A stretch of 38,040 nucleotides of DNA, taken from positions 1-38,040 of the forward strand of contig JAEYYL010000204.1 of NCBI GenBank assembly GCA_023430825.1, in the 5' to 3' direction. The DNA is from Verrucomicrobiota bacterium (lineage in GTDB: Bacteria; Verrucomicrobiota; Verrucomicrobiia; Opitutales; Opitutaceae). Each line of letters opens with the position of its first letter. Position 1 is the first letter of the stretch. Under the pieces are notes generated by a model, which saw nothing but the letters and a program-made list of their open reading frames with translations, searched no databases and was not told where the DNA came from. Positions 24,086 to 32,339 of the stretch are shown piece by piece. The position numbers and the translations under genes were made by a program.

Positions 24086-25198
24086 TCAAACGGTGGCGGG
24101 CGGTTCGCCCTTCTGGCGCTTGGGTGCGCGCTGGCCGTGCAGCGCGGTGTAGAACGGATCACCGGCGGCGATCGAGCCGCGGGTGACGATTTCGCTGGTG
24201 AAGGAGGATTTGTAGATCGCGGTGAGCAGCTCCATGGTCTGGCGGGCCTGGTCGCCGGAGGTGAGCGGGCGGCGGCCGGCATCCATGTCGGCGACGAAGG
24301 CATTGAGTTGCGCGCCGTGGCTGGAGCCGATGTCGGGGGGGAAGCTCTGCCACGCCTGGAGGAGGCCGTCGTCCTGCGCGGGCTGCACGGGGGTGAACTT
24401 CCAGTTGTCGCGCGTGTAGCTGTAGAGGTGGGTGAGTTCGACGGTGGCGCGCTGGTAGTCGAAACGCAGATACGTTTCCTGTCGCGGGCTGAGGGCGCTG
24501 TTGACGATCGAGCCGACGGCGCCGTTGGCGAAGGTGACGATCGCCATGGAAACGTCTTCGACCTCGATCGCGCGATCGAGCGTGCGGGCGATCGCGCGCA
24601 CGTCGGTCCAATCGCCCATGAGGTGGAGGAAGTGGTCCATGGCGTGGATGCCGAGGCCCATGGTGGGGCCGCCCAACTCGGTTTCCCAGCGGCCGCGCCA
24701 CGGCACGGCGTAGTAGGCGGAGTCGCGATACCAAAGCGTGTTGCAGACGCCGACGAGCGGCCGGCCGAGGTGGCCGCTGTCGGCGAGGCGTTTGAGGTGC
24801 GCGGTGGAGGAGGCGAATCGCATCTGGAAGATGCACGCGGTGTAGCACCCGGTCCGGCGCTCGGCGTCGAGAATGCGATCGAGTTCGGCCAGCGAACCGC
24901 AGAGCGGTTTCTCGCACAGGACCCAGGCGCCGGCCTCCATCGCGGCGATGCTCATGGGAGCGTGTTGCGCGGGCGGAGTGGCGATGAGGACGATGTCGGG
25001 CCGCCGCTCTGCGAGCATGGCGGCGTAGTCGGTGAACGTGTGCGGGATGCCGTGGCGCCGGGTGAATTCGCCGACGCGGGCGGGGTCGAGATCGACGGCG
25101 GCGTCAAGAGTGACGCGACCCTGGGTGGATTCGACGGCGCGCACGTGCGCATCGCTGATGGAGCCGGTGCCGACGAGCACCGCGCGATAGGTTTTCAT
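24086..25198 (-). CDS. Gfo/Idh/MocA-family oxidoreductase
   Basis: A 370-residue NAD(P)-dependent oxidoreductase. The N-terminal Rossmann motif is GTGSISDAH (10-18), the EKP motif typical of the family is at 96-98 (CEKPLC), and the second domain carries a G-x-H-x-x-D block (GIHAMDH) expected to hold the catalytic His. Such enzymes oxidise, reduce or epimerise sugars and inositols. No signal peptide is present. The start ATG 25198 follows a 229-bp gap in which I see no gene. The first of four same-strand genes, it is followed closely by the ABC exporter. Confidence 0.9.
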   Translation of the reverse strand: MKTYRAVLVGTGSISDAHVRAVESTQGRVTLDAAVDLDPARVGEFTRRHGIPHTFTDYAAMLAERRPDIVLIATPPAQHAPMSIAAMEAGAWVLCEKPLCGSLAELDRILDAERRTGCYTACIFQMRFASSTAHLKRLADSGHLGRPLVGVCNTLWYRDSAYYAVPWRGRWETELGGPTMGLGIHAMDHFLHLMGDWTDVRAIARTLDRAIEVEDVSMAIVTFANGAVGSIVNSALSPRQETYLRFDYQRATVELTHLYSYTRDNWKFTPVQPAQDDGLLQAWQSFPPDIGSSHGAQLNAFVADMDAGRRPLTSGDQARQTMELLTAIYKSSFTSEIVTRGSIAAGDPFYTALHGQRAPKRQKGEPPATV

Positions 25199-25427
25199 GA
25201 GGTGAGGGTGGAGGAAAACGTGGGACGGGCGACGCGGCATTCGGCGTCGGCGCGCTGGCCGGAGGACATTCGGGCGGTCGTGATTCCGGGCATGAGTGGA
25301 GCAGCCGACGTTGGCCCGGGCGACCGCCGAGAGCACGATGAAAGTCGATGAAAATGCGGGCGGTGGTGGGAGGCGGCTCGCCCAGGCCGAATGGGTCGAC
25401 GGGCCGGACTTCGTCTTCGGCCGCGGC

Positions 25428-26759
25428 TCACTGCACGCCGGCAAGCCGGAGGATTTTGCGGCCGGTGAGGCGGGTTTCGGGCGGCAGGGCGTGGGGCGTG
25501 CGGTTGCCGTGAATTTTCGCGAGCTCGGCGAAGCGGGCCTGGGTGGCTTGCACGAATTCGTCGGGCGGGCGCGTGTCGCCGCAGAGCGCCATGATCTCGG
25601 GAAGCCAGCGGTGGCCGTAGCGGACGTGGTTCTGTTCGTCGTTGCGGTCGAAGGCGAGGAGCGTGTCGGCCTCGAAGTCGTTCAGCTCGCGCACGCGGTC
25701 CATGACGGCCGCCTTCGTCGGAAAACTGCCGGCTTCGAATTCCATCGTCATCATGGCGTAGCGTTCGTGCGGCGCCATCTGCACGAGGATGTTGTAGAGG
25801 TCGAGCGAGTGTTCGAGCGTCATCAGGTCGACGCCGAGCTTCGGCAGCTGGCGGTAGCCGAACTGGCTGTGGCGGGATTCGTCCCAGAGATGGCGCGCAA
25901 GGTCGTGGTGGAGGTCGAACGGCGCGTCGGGCGTGTCGTAGAAAACGGTGGCGAGGTAATCGACGGCGTCGCATTCCATCATGAGCCACACGTAAACCAT
26001 GAGGCGGATGACGCGGGCATCGGTCTTCGGATCGACGAGCCAGGGGCGGACGATGGGGGTTTCGTCGGGATCGTGGCTGAAGACGCTGGAGCAAGTCGGG
26101 TAGGGGCCGCGGTTGCACGTATCCGGATGTTGGTAACGGCGCTGGGCGGACTCCCACGTGAAGCCGGCGGGCAGCGGGGCGGCGGGGGTTTCCGCGAGGA
26201 AACCGCCCTGCGCGGCGAGCGCGGTGCCGAGGTGCGTTATCCATTCGGTGGATACATGCGCGGCGCCGAGGAAGGGCGCGATCTCGCGGGCGTGGCGTTC
26301 TTCGTCGAGGATGAATTCCTCGACGAGGCGCAACGAGGGCCAGTCGGCGAGGTGGTGCGTGGCCGCGAGATAGTGTCGGTAGGCGGAGAGCAGGGCGGGC
26401 TTGAGCACGCGGTAGAAGCCGGCGAGCGCGACGTCGGGGTTGGCGGGCATGACGGCTTCGTCGAACAATTGCCGGACGGCGGCCCGCACGCTTTCGCCGC
26501 TGCCGAAGCCGCTGAGTTCGCGGCCGCGTTCGCGGAGGAAGCGGGCGTGGCCGGCGGATTCCCAGACGTGCTGGCAGAGGAGGTATTTCAGTTCCAGATC
26601 GCCGACGCGGTAGATGAGGGTCGTCGCGGTGCGGACGAATTCGCGTTCGATCTCGAACAGGAGGCGCAGCAGGCGGGCCATGTCCTGCACGGCGGCCATG
26701 CGACCGGTGGACGAGGGGGTGGCGGCCGAGGAAAGGGCGGCGGACGTGGGGGCGACCAT
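25428..26759 (-). CDS. Tandem ferritin-like, putative di-iron protein
   Basis: A 443-residue, mostly helical protein of no family I can name. It contains three exact E-x-x-H motifs: Glu153/His156 (DEERH), Glu294/His297 (DESRH) and Glu375/His378 (DEQNH). The C-terminal half has the full ferritin-like set for a di-iron site: Glu262 (MECD), Glu294/His297, Glu340 or Glu342 (MEFEAG) and Glu375/His378. The N-terminal half has only parts: Glu38, Glu67/His71 and Glu153/His156. It may be two four-helix bundles in one chain, one catalytic and one worn down. A Cys-containing linker (about 200-240) joins them. No signal peptide is seen. It follows the PhyH gene by 36 bp on the same strand. Confidence 0.7.
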   Translation of the reverse strand: MVAPTSAALSSAATPSSTGRMAAVQDMARLLRLLFEIEREFVRTATTLIYRVGDLELKYLLCQHVWESAGHARFLRERGRELSGFGSGESVRAAVRQLFDEAVMPANPDVALAGFYRVLKPALLSAYRHYLAATHHLADWPSLRLVEEFILDEERHAREIAPFLGAAHVSTEWITHLGTALAAQGGFLAETPAAPLPAGFTWESAQRRYQHPDTCNRGPYPTCSSVFSHDPDETPIVRPWLVDPKTDARVIRLMVYVWLMMECDAVDYLATVFYDTPDAPFDLHHDLARHLWDESRHSQFGYRQLPKLGVDLMTLEHSLDLYNILVQMAPHERYAMMTMEFEAGSFPTKAAVMDRVRELNDFEADTLLAFDRNDEQNHVRYGHRWLPEIMALCGDTRPPDEFVQATQARFAELAKIHGNRTPHALPPETRLTGRKILRLAGVQ

Positions 26760-26795
26760 GGTGGAAGTTCGGAGTTCGGGGATCGGGCGCGTCGG

Positions 26796-27719
26796 TCAGC
26801 AGATCCGGCCGCGTTTGCCGGCGGTGGAGTGGCCGGGGGGATTGATGCCGACCCAGCGCTCGTCGATCGGTTCGCTGGCGCGCTGATAGCGCGCGTCGCT
26901 GGAGATGCGGAGTTGGTTCTCGGTGCGGTTGTCGAGCGAGGCGTGGACGAGGAACATTCCGAACGTGATGAAATCGCCGGCCTTGAATTCGGTGGTGAGC
27001 CAGCGGCCGCCGAACTTGTTGCGGACGACGGGCGGGTTGTGCGAGAGGGTGCCGGTGAAGGACCATTTGCCGGATTTCGCGGCCTCGGCCTCCTTGGGCT
27101 TGTTTTCGCAATAGGCGTCGACGTCGCGGTAAACGTAGTGCTCGAGCAGATCCATCCGCTTGTGCGAACCTTCGAGGACCATGAGGCCGCCGAGGGTGAA
27201 GGAGATGTCGCCGTAGGGCACCCAACAGGTCATGTGCGAATGGGTGCCGCGGCCCATGTAAGGGAGGTCGCAGTGCGGGTTGGTGCCCTTGCCCGGGCCG
27301 ATCGCGCGCAGCCAGGTGAAGTCGTAGTGGCGGACTTCCTCCTGAAACATCCCGCGGTAGAATTCCGGCAGGCGGCCGGAGTAGAGCAGGTTCTGGATCG
27401 CGGGATTGTTGTCGGTGATCTCGGGTTTGAAGACGTAGCCGGCGCCGGGTTTCGCGATGCCGTCGATCGAAGGATGCGCGGGGTCGAGCACGCCGGCCTC
27501 GGCGAGGCGGTCGGTGAGGCTGGCGCGGGCGGCGAGCACCTCGTCGCGATCGAGGTAGCCGGGCAGGTAGAGATAACCGTCGTCAGCGAGGCGGCGGCGC
27601 AGTTCGTCGAAGTCGTCGGCAGCGTCGCTGGAGTCGCGGAGCAGGCCGACCTTGTCGTCGGCCATGTCGAGCGCGTGGCCGTAGGAGTAAAGCTGGGGGA
27701 GGGAAAGCGTGGGGTTCAT
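26796..27719 (-). CDS. Phytanoyl-CoA dioxygenase (PhyH)-like Fe(II)/2-oxoglutarate enzyme
   Basis: A 307-residue cupin-fold oxygenase. The iron facial triad is predicted as His149 and Asp151 (NPHCD) with His259 (FLVHASLDN), and Arg271 (QLRIS) would hold 2-oxoglutarate. The family hydroxylates lipids, sugars' small-molecule relatives and natural products, and the true substrate varies widely. No signal peptide. It is the first gene of a minus-strand pair with the ferritin-like protein and is divergent from an AraC-type regulator over 72 bp, so that regulator probably controls it. Confidence 0.88.
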   Translation of the reverse strand: MNPTLSLPQLYSYGHALDMADDKVGLLRDSSDAADDFDELRRRLADDGYLYLPGYLDRDEVLAARASLTDRLAEAGVLDPAHPSIDGIAKPGAGYVFKPEITDNNPAIQNLLYSGRLPEFYRGMFQEEVRHYDFTWLRAIGPGKGTNPHCDLPYMGRGTHSHMTCWVPYGDISFTLGGLMVLEGSHKRMDLLEHYVYRDVDAYCENKPKEAEAAKSGKWSFTGTLSHNPPVVRNKFGGRWLTTEFKAGDFITFGMFLVHASLDNRTENQLRISSDARYQRASEPIDERWVGINPPGHSTAGKRGRIC

Positions 27720-27791
27720 GCTATCAAGTTACACGGGGAAGACGCGGCATAAAATGGTTGAAGTGGGAGAACTCATGTAAATTTTGGAGCC

Positions 27792-28643
27792 GTGCCTCCG
27801 GCGCCCAAATATCGTGCGGAACCGTGGCTGCAGAGTCCGCTGCGCACTCCGATCGGCGAGATCGAGCTGGCGGGGCTGTTGCGCAACGTGACCGGGATCG
27901 ATCCGACGGGCATGCGGATTTTGAGACGTTTTACGCTGGTGCTGATGGTGGAGGGGCGCGGCTATTATCGCGATGGGCGCGGGACGCGGCTCGAGCTGGG
28001 GCCGGGCGACGTGGTGCTGGTGTTTCCGGAGATTCCGCATGCCTACGGGCCGTTGCCGGGCACGGAGTGGACGCAGATTTATTTCGTGTTCGACGGGCCG
28101 CAGTTTCAGTTGTGGCGCGCGCAGGGGCTGCTGGCGCCGGAGCATCCGGTGATGCGGCTCGGCGCGGTGGACTACTGGCGGCGCCGGCTGCACGAAGTGG
28201 TGAAGGGCGAGCCGTTGCACCGGGCGGGCGCGCCGTTGCGGGCGATGGGGCGGCTCCTGCATGTGATCACCGACATGCTGGCGGCGGACGTGGAGAGCGC
28301 GAAGCAAACGGCGCGCGATCAATGGCTGGAGAAGAGTCTGCGGCTGCTGGGGGATCGCGGTGCGGCGGGTTGGCTGGCACCGCAGGAGGTGGCGCCGCAG
28401 GTGGGGTTGAACTACGAGAATTTCCGCAAGCGGTTTGTCGAGCTCACGGGGGAGTCGCCCGGGCGTTACCAGAAGCGCCGCCGGCTGGAGTGGGCGTGCG
28501 CGGCGATTTATCACGGCGAGTTTTCGTTCAAGCAGATCGCGGACACGCTGGGATTCTGTGACGTGTTTCACTTTTCGAAGGCGTTCAAGCAGGAGATCGG
28601 TTTCACGCCGTCGGATTATCGCAAGCGGGTGCAGGGGCATTGA
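27792..28643 (+). CDS. AraC-family transcriptional regulator
   Basis: A 283-residue regulator. Residues about 20-110 form a cupin-like sensor domain (LELGPGDVVLVFPEIPHAYG matches the conserved turn), and about 180-283 form the double helix-turn-helix domain, with IADTLGFCDVFHFSKAFKQ and TPSDYRK near the end as the family signature. The start is GTG 27792, supported by GGAG six bases earlier; no in-frame ATG fits. It is divergent from the PhyH gene, a common layout for an AraC regulator and its target, and it probably senses a small molecule, often a sugar. Confidence 0.92.
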   Translation: MPPAPKYRAEPWLQSPLRTPIGEIELAGLLRNVTGIDPTGMRILRRFTLVLMVEGRGYYRDGRGTRLELGPGDVVLVFPEIPHAYGPLPGTEWTQIYFVFDGPQFQLWRAQGLLAPEHPVMRLGAVDYWRRRLHEVVKGEPLHRAGAPLRAMGRLLHVITDMLAADVESAKQTARDQWLEKSLRLLGDRGAAGWLAPQEVAPQVGLNYENFRKRFVELTGESPGRYQKRRRLEWACAAIYHGEFSFKQIADTLGFCDVFHFSKAFKQEIGFTPSDYRKRVQGH

Positions 28644-28736
28644 GCGCAGCAGCCGCTGGCTGGCGGAGGCGGGTGTGGACAGCGGAGCGATTTTCCCTTT
28701 GCGCCGGGAGCGGGTTTTTGCGGCGATGGCGGCTCC

Positions 28737-29537
28737 ATGTCACGAATCGCCGATGCCTTCCAGCGCGCGCAAGCGCAGAACCGTGCCGCCTTCGTCGCCT
28801 ACGTGTGCGCCGGCGATCCGGATTTCGACACCTCGCTCGCCGTTTGCCGGACGTTGATCGAGAACGGTGTCGATCTGCTGGAGCTGGGCGTGCCGTTTTC
28901 GGACCCGCTGGCGGACGGGTTGACCAACCAGCTCGCGGCGCAGCGGGCGCTGGAGAGCGGGATGACGGCGGCGCGGGTGTTCGAGCTGGTGCAGCGGATT
29001 CGCGAATTTAGCGAGGTGCCGATCGTGTTCTACACCTACTACAATCTGGTTTTTTCGAACGGGATCGACGCCTATGTGCAACGGGCGAAGGCGGCGGGCG
29101 TGGATGGATTGCTGACGCTCGATCTGCCGCCGGAGGAGGCGGACGAGGTGGCGGTGGCGTGCCGCGCGCACGGGGTGGAGATGGTGTTCATCGTGGCGCC
29201 GACCACGCCGGAAGCGCGGGTGGCGAAGATCGCGCGGGCGGCGACGGGTTTCATTTACTACGTGTCACGCGAGGGCGTGACGGGCGTGCGCGAGCGGGTG
29301 GCGGACAACATTCCGGAGGCGATGGCGCGCATCCGCAGCCAGACGAAGCTGCCGGTGGTGGTGGGGTTCGGCATCTCGACCCGTGCGCAGGTGGCGCAAG
29401 TGGCGGCGTCGGCGGACGGCGTGGTGGTGGGCAGCGCACTGGTGAACTGCATTCGGGAAAACCTCGGAGCGCCGGAGCGCATCGTGGCGCGGCTGGCCGC
29501 GGTGACAAAGGACTTGGTGGCGGGCACGGCGCGTTAG
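28737..29537 (+). CDS. trpA: Tryptophan synthase alpha chain
   Basis: A 266-residue TIM barrel that cleaves indole-3-glycerol phosphate to indole and glyceraldehyde 3-phosphate. The catalytic pair falls at Glu49 and Asp60 (LLELGVPFSDPLADG), the same numbering as in E. coli. The following segment reads GLTNQLA where most TrpA have GPTIQ, a mild oddity. The phosphate-binding loop GFGIST is near residue 205. It acts with TrpB, but no other trp gene is in the window; the neighbours are an AraC regulator and a signalling protein. There is no obvious transcription terminator, only palindromes after the stop. Confidence 0.95.
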   Translation: MSRIADAFQRAQAQNRAAFVAYVCAGDPDFDTSLAVCRTLIENGVDLLELGVPFSDPLADGLTNQLAAQRALESGMTAARVFELVQRIREFSEVPIVFYTYYNLVFSNGIDAYVQRAKAAGVDGLLTLDLPPEEADEVAVACRAHGVEMVFIVAPTTPEARVAKIARAATGFIYYVSREGVTGVRERVADNIPEAMARIRSQTKLPVVVGFGISTRAQVAQVAASADGVVVGSALVNCIRENLGAPERIVARLAAVTKDLVAGTAR

Positions 29538-29544
29538 GCCGGGA

Positions 29545-29610
29545 CGCGGCGCGGGCGCCGCGGCTCCACCGGTGGGTGGCGGTGGCGGGGCGAGCCATGG
29601 CTTGCGCCCC
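29545..29610. repeat. Three consecutive palindromes after trpA
   Basis: The 121-bp gap between trpA and the GGDEF gene holds CGCGGCGC/GCGCCGCG with a 2-base centre (29545-29562), the 10-bp palindrome CCACCGGTGG (29566-29575), and a near-palindrome around AGCCATGGCT flanked by GGGGCG and CGCCCC (29587-29610). No T-tract follows, so this is not a standard terminator; it may be a REP-like cluster. Confidence 0.5.
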
Positions 29611-29658
29611 GGTGGGCGAACGCTAGCCTCACCCCCTTCTTCGGGCGCGCCTATTCTC

Positions 29659-30561
29659 ATGATGAGGAAAATCCTTCTGATCGACGATGATCGTTTGCAG
29701 TTTCGGCTGACGCAGGCGCATTTCAAAAATTTCCATGGCGAGCAGTTCGAATTGCTCTGGGCGGAAACTTACGAGGAAGGGATCGCGCGCTTGTTGTCGG
29801 GGGAGTTTGCCGCGTGTTTGCTCGATTATCAGCTGGGTCCGCGGAACGGGCTGGAGTTGATCCGCAAGGCGGTGTCGGTGGGGTGTCGGACGCCGATTGT
29901 GTTTCTCACGGCGGAGGCGTCGGAACGCGTGGACATCGAGGCGATGAATGCGGGCGCGCTGGATTATCTGGTGAAAGGGGAGATTTCGTCGCGGACGCTG
30001 GAGCGCTCGCTGCGCTATGCGTTGAAGCTGGGCGACACGCTGGAGGCGCTGCGGCGGCTGGCGACGCGGGATCAGCTGACGGGTTTGCTGAACCGGCGCG
30101 AGTTCGACCGGATTCTGGCGGAGGAGGAGGAGCGGTGGCAGCGGTTCGGGCACCCGGTGGCGCTGGTGCTGATCGACATCGACCGGTTCAAGTCGATCAA
30201 CGACACGCATGGGCATCAGATTGGCGACGGGGTTTTGCGCGAAGTGGCGCGGCGGCTGGCGGAGTCGGTGCGCAGCGTGGATCGCGTGGCGCGTTTCGGC
30301 GGCGAGGAATTTGCGCTGATCGTGATGGAGTCGGATGCGGACGCGGCGCTGGAGACAGCGCGGCGGGCGTGCCGCGCGATTGAGCGGGAGCCGATCCTGG
30401 GGCGCGACACGCTGCCGTTGAACGTGACGGTGAGCGCGGGCTCGGCGTCGCTGCCGACGGACGCGAAGTCGGGCGAACTGCTGGTGGCGGCGGCGGACCG
30501 GGCGCTTTACGCGGCGAAGGCGGCGGGGCGGAATTGCGCGCTGGCGTTCGGGGATCTTTGA
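29659..30561 (+). CDS. Response regulator diguanylate cyclase (receiver-GGDEF)
   Basis: A 300-residue two-domain signalling protein. The receiver domain (about 3-120) has the acidic pocket Asp9-Asp11, phosphoacceptor Asp56 (LLDYQ), Thr84 and Lys106. The GGDEF domain (about 135-298) has an active-site GGEEF at 214-218 and metal ligand region LIDIDRFKSIND, so it should make cyclic di-GMP. An RxxD inhibitory site (Arg205-Asp208) lies five residues before GGEEF, indicating product feedback. A partner histidine kinase is not nearby. I chose the first of two adjacent Met codons (29659). The gene stops two bases before miaA, so the two share a transcript. Confidence 0.93.
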   Translation: MMRKILLIDDDRLQFRLTQAHFKNFHGEQFELLWAETYEEGIARLLSGEFAACLLDYQLGPRNGLELIRKAVSVGCRTPIVFLTAEASERVDIEAMNAGALDYLVKGEISSRTLERSLRYALKLGDTLEALRRLATRDQLTGLLNRREFDRILAEEEERWQRFGHPVALVLIDIDRFKSINDTHGHQIGDGVLREVARRLAESVRSVDRVARFGGEEFALIVMESDADAALETARRACRAIEREPILGRDTLPLNVTVSAGSASLPTDAKSGELLVAAADRALYAAKAAGRNCALAFGDL

Positions 30562-30563
30562 GG

Positions 30564-31478
30564 ATGCGCACCGTTTCGCCCGTGCTCCGCGCCATCACCG
30601 GTTGCACGGCGGTCGGCAAGACCGAGTGGGCGCTGCGCTGGGCGGAGGCGCACGGCGCGGAAATCGTTTCGTGCGATTCGTTGTTGTTTTATCGCGGCAT
30701 GGATATCGGCACGGCGAAGCCGACGGCGGCGGAGCGGTCGCGCGTGCCGCACCACCTGATCGACGTGTGCGAGGTGACGGAGCGGATGGACGTGACGCGC
30801 TACGTGGCGCTGGCGCAGGCGGCGGTGCGCGACGTGCTGGCGCGCGGTCGCGACGTGCTCGTGGCGGGCGGGAGCGGATTTTACCTGAAGGCGTTTTTCG
30901 CGCCGGTGGCCGACGACGTGACGGTGTCGGCGGAGATTCGCGCGGAAGTGGCGGCGCTGTCGGCGGCGGAGGCGCTGGAGCGGTTGCGGGCGCTGAATCC
31001 ACGAGGGCTCGGCGCGCTCGACGTGGGGAATCCACGACGGGTGACGCGGGCGCTCGAGCGGTGCCGGGCGTCGGGGCGGACGGTGCGGGAGATGGCGGAG
31101 GCGTTCGCGGCGCAGGCGTCGCCGTTTGCGGCGTGGCGCGTGGAGCTGACGCGGATCGAGCGGGAACCGGTTGAATTGGAAAAACGGATACAGCAGCGCG
31201 TGGAAGCGATGCTGCACGAAGGATTGGTCGACGAAGTGCGGCGGCTGATCGGGGCGGGATTGAAGGACAACCCGAGCGCGGCGCGGGCGATCGGTTATCG
31301 CGAAACGATCGAGGTGCTGGAGGGCCGGCGGCCGGAGGCGGAACTGGCGGCGGAGATCGCGAAGAACACGCGGGCGCTGGTGAAGAAGCAGCGGACGTGG
31401 TTTCGGACGCAGTTGCCGGCCCACCGGGTGGTGGCCGCCGAGACGCTGCGGGACGCGGGGGAGTTGTTCGCGGAGTAG
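30564..31478 (+). CDS. miaA: tRNA dimethylallyltransferase
   Basis: A 304-residue enzyme that adds a dimethylallyl group to A37 of tRNAs reading UNN codons. The P-loop reads GCTAVGKT (13-20), with Cys in place of the usual Pro, and Asp38 (SCDSLLFYRGMDIGTAKP) supplies the catalytic region; the C-terminal QRTWFR segment is also typical. The start, two bases after the preceding stop, gives a normal family length. It converges on a small membrane protein gene with 18 bp between the stops and no visible terminator. Confidence 0.95.
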   Translation: MRTVSPVLRAITGCTAVGKTEWALRWAEAHGAEIVSCDSLLFYRGMDIGTAKPTAAERSRVPHHLIDVCEVTERMDVTRYVALAQAAVRDVLARGRDVLVAGGSGFYLKAFFAPVADDVTVSAEIRAEVAALSAAEALERLRALNPRGLGALDVGNPRRVTRALERCRASGRTVREMAEAFAAQASPFAAWRVELTRIEREPVELEKRIQQRVEAMLHEGLVDEVRRLIGAGLKDNPSAARAIGYRETIEVLEGRRPEAELAAEIAKNTRALVKKQRTWFRTQLPAHRVVAAETLRDAGELFAE

Positions 31479-31496
31479 CGAAAGAGGGACACAACA

Positions 31497-32075
31497 CTAG
31501 GACGTTTCGCGCTCGCGGGCGAGGCGGGCGAAGATCGCGAGGTGCGAAGCGATGAGCAGCGGGAGGAGAAACGTCGGCAGGAGGCTGAGCGGAAGTTGAG
31601 TGAGCGGCAGGAGATCGCGTGGGGCGGCGAGGCTGATGCGCGCGGCGGAGGCGACGACGAGGAGGAGATCGACGAGGCCGATGACGTTCCAGAGATAGAG
31701 CGCGCGGGCGCGCGTGGCGTCGGCGAAAGGGAAGAAGACGACGACGAGGGCGAACGTGGCGACGGCGATGTCGCCCAGGCCGGCGGGCACGGCAAAAGCG
31801 GGAGGAAGCTGGCCGCGTTGGTAGAGCACGAGAAAGTAGAAGCCGGCGAAGCGTGTGACGTGCAGGAGGACGAGGGCGCGGAGGGGAATCGCGTCGACCC
31901 ATGCGCGGAAGGGAGCGATGGCGCGATAGGTGAGCACGAGGAGCGCGCTGAGACCGAGGAGGATTCCGGGGAGCGCCAGGGGCGGGAGGCGGTGAAGCAG
32001 CAGCGATTGACCGGCGGCGACGGCGCCGAGCAGCCAGGTCCAGAATATGATGCGAACGACGAACGACGTGGGCAT
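31497..32075 (-). CDS. Six-helix membrane protein of unknown function
   Basis: A 192-residue hydrophobic protein with about five to six predicted membrane helices (roughly 8-28, 33-51, 65-85, 100-115, 126-145, 157-185). Its short basic loops include RAIAPFRAW and RALYLWN. I recognise no conserved family motif. It starts at ATG 32075 and ends head-to-tail against miaA on the opposite strand. A terminator at 32183-32207 insulates it from the upstream tolC-like gene. Confidence 0.75.
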   Translation of the reverse strand: MPTSFVVRIIFWTWLLGAVAAGQSLLLHRLPPLALPGILLGLSALLVLTYRAIAPFRAWVDAIPLRALVLLHVTRFAGFYFLVLYQRGQLPPAFAVPAGLGDIAVATFALVVVFFPFADATRARALYLWNVIGLVDLLLVVASAARISLAAPRDLLPLTQLPLSLLPTFLLPLLIASHLAIFARLARERETS

Positions 32076-32182
32076 GAGAGCGAGCGCAGTTGTGCGGCGG
32101 ATCGCGGGGAGTGACGAGATTTTATCGGGGTGCGCGGGAACCGCGGAGGGATGATCAAGCGCCGCTCCGCGACGCGGTCATG

Positions 32183-32207
32183 AAAAACCCCGGCCTGAAA
32201 GCCGGGG
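32183..32207 (-). terminator. Rho-independent terminator after the tolC-like gene
   Basis: On the minus strand, GCCCCGGC-type arms form a perfect 7-bp stem (32188-32194 with 32201-32207) around a 6-base loop, followed directly by five Ts (32183-32187 on the plus strand are A). It lies about 130 bp past the stop of the TolC-family gene, which it presumably ends. Confidence 0.85.
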
Positions 32208-32219
32208 CGAGAGTCGGAG

Positions 32220-32234
32220 GATCGCTACGCGATC
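32220..32234. repeat. Short inverted repeat GATCGC-TAC-GCGATC
   Basis: Two exact 6-bp inverted arms with a 3-base centre sit between the TolC-family stop and its terminator. The purpose is unclear; it could fold as a small hairpin in the 3' untranslated RNA. Confidence 0.4.
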
Positions 32235-32339
32235 AAGGAAAGCGAGAAGGCGTGTAGGCGATGCGAGATCAGGGGTCGCTCTGGCGAAAACCCCGTCACA
32301 CCGACGCGATCCGGGAAGCGGGTGGGGATGGCGGCCGTG

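Noticed and set aside
25296..27752. 818-codon plus-strand frame opposite the ferritin-like and PhyH genes
   Set aside because: It spans two minus-strand genes with intact metal-site motifs and shows no domain of its own; it is an artefact of high GC content.
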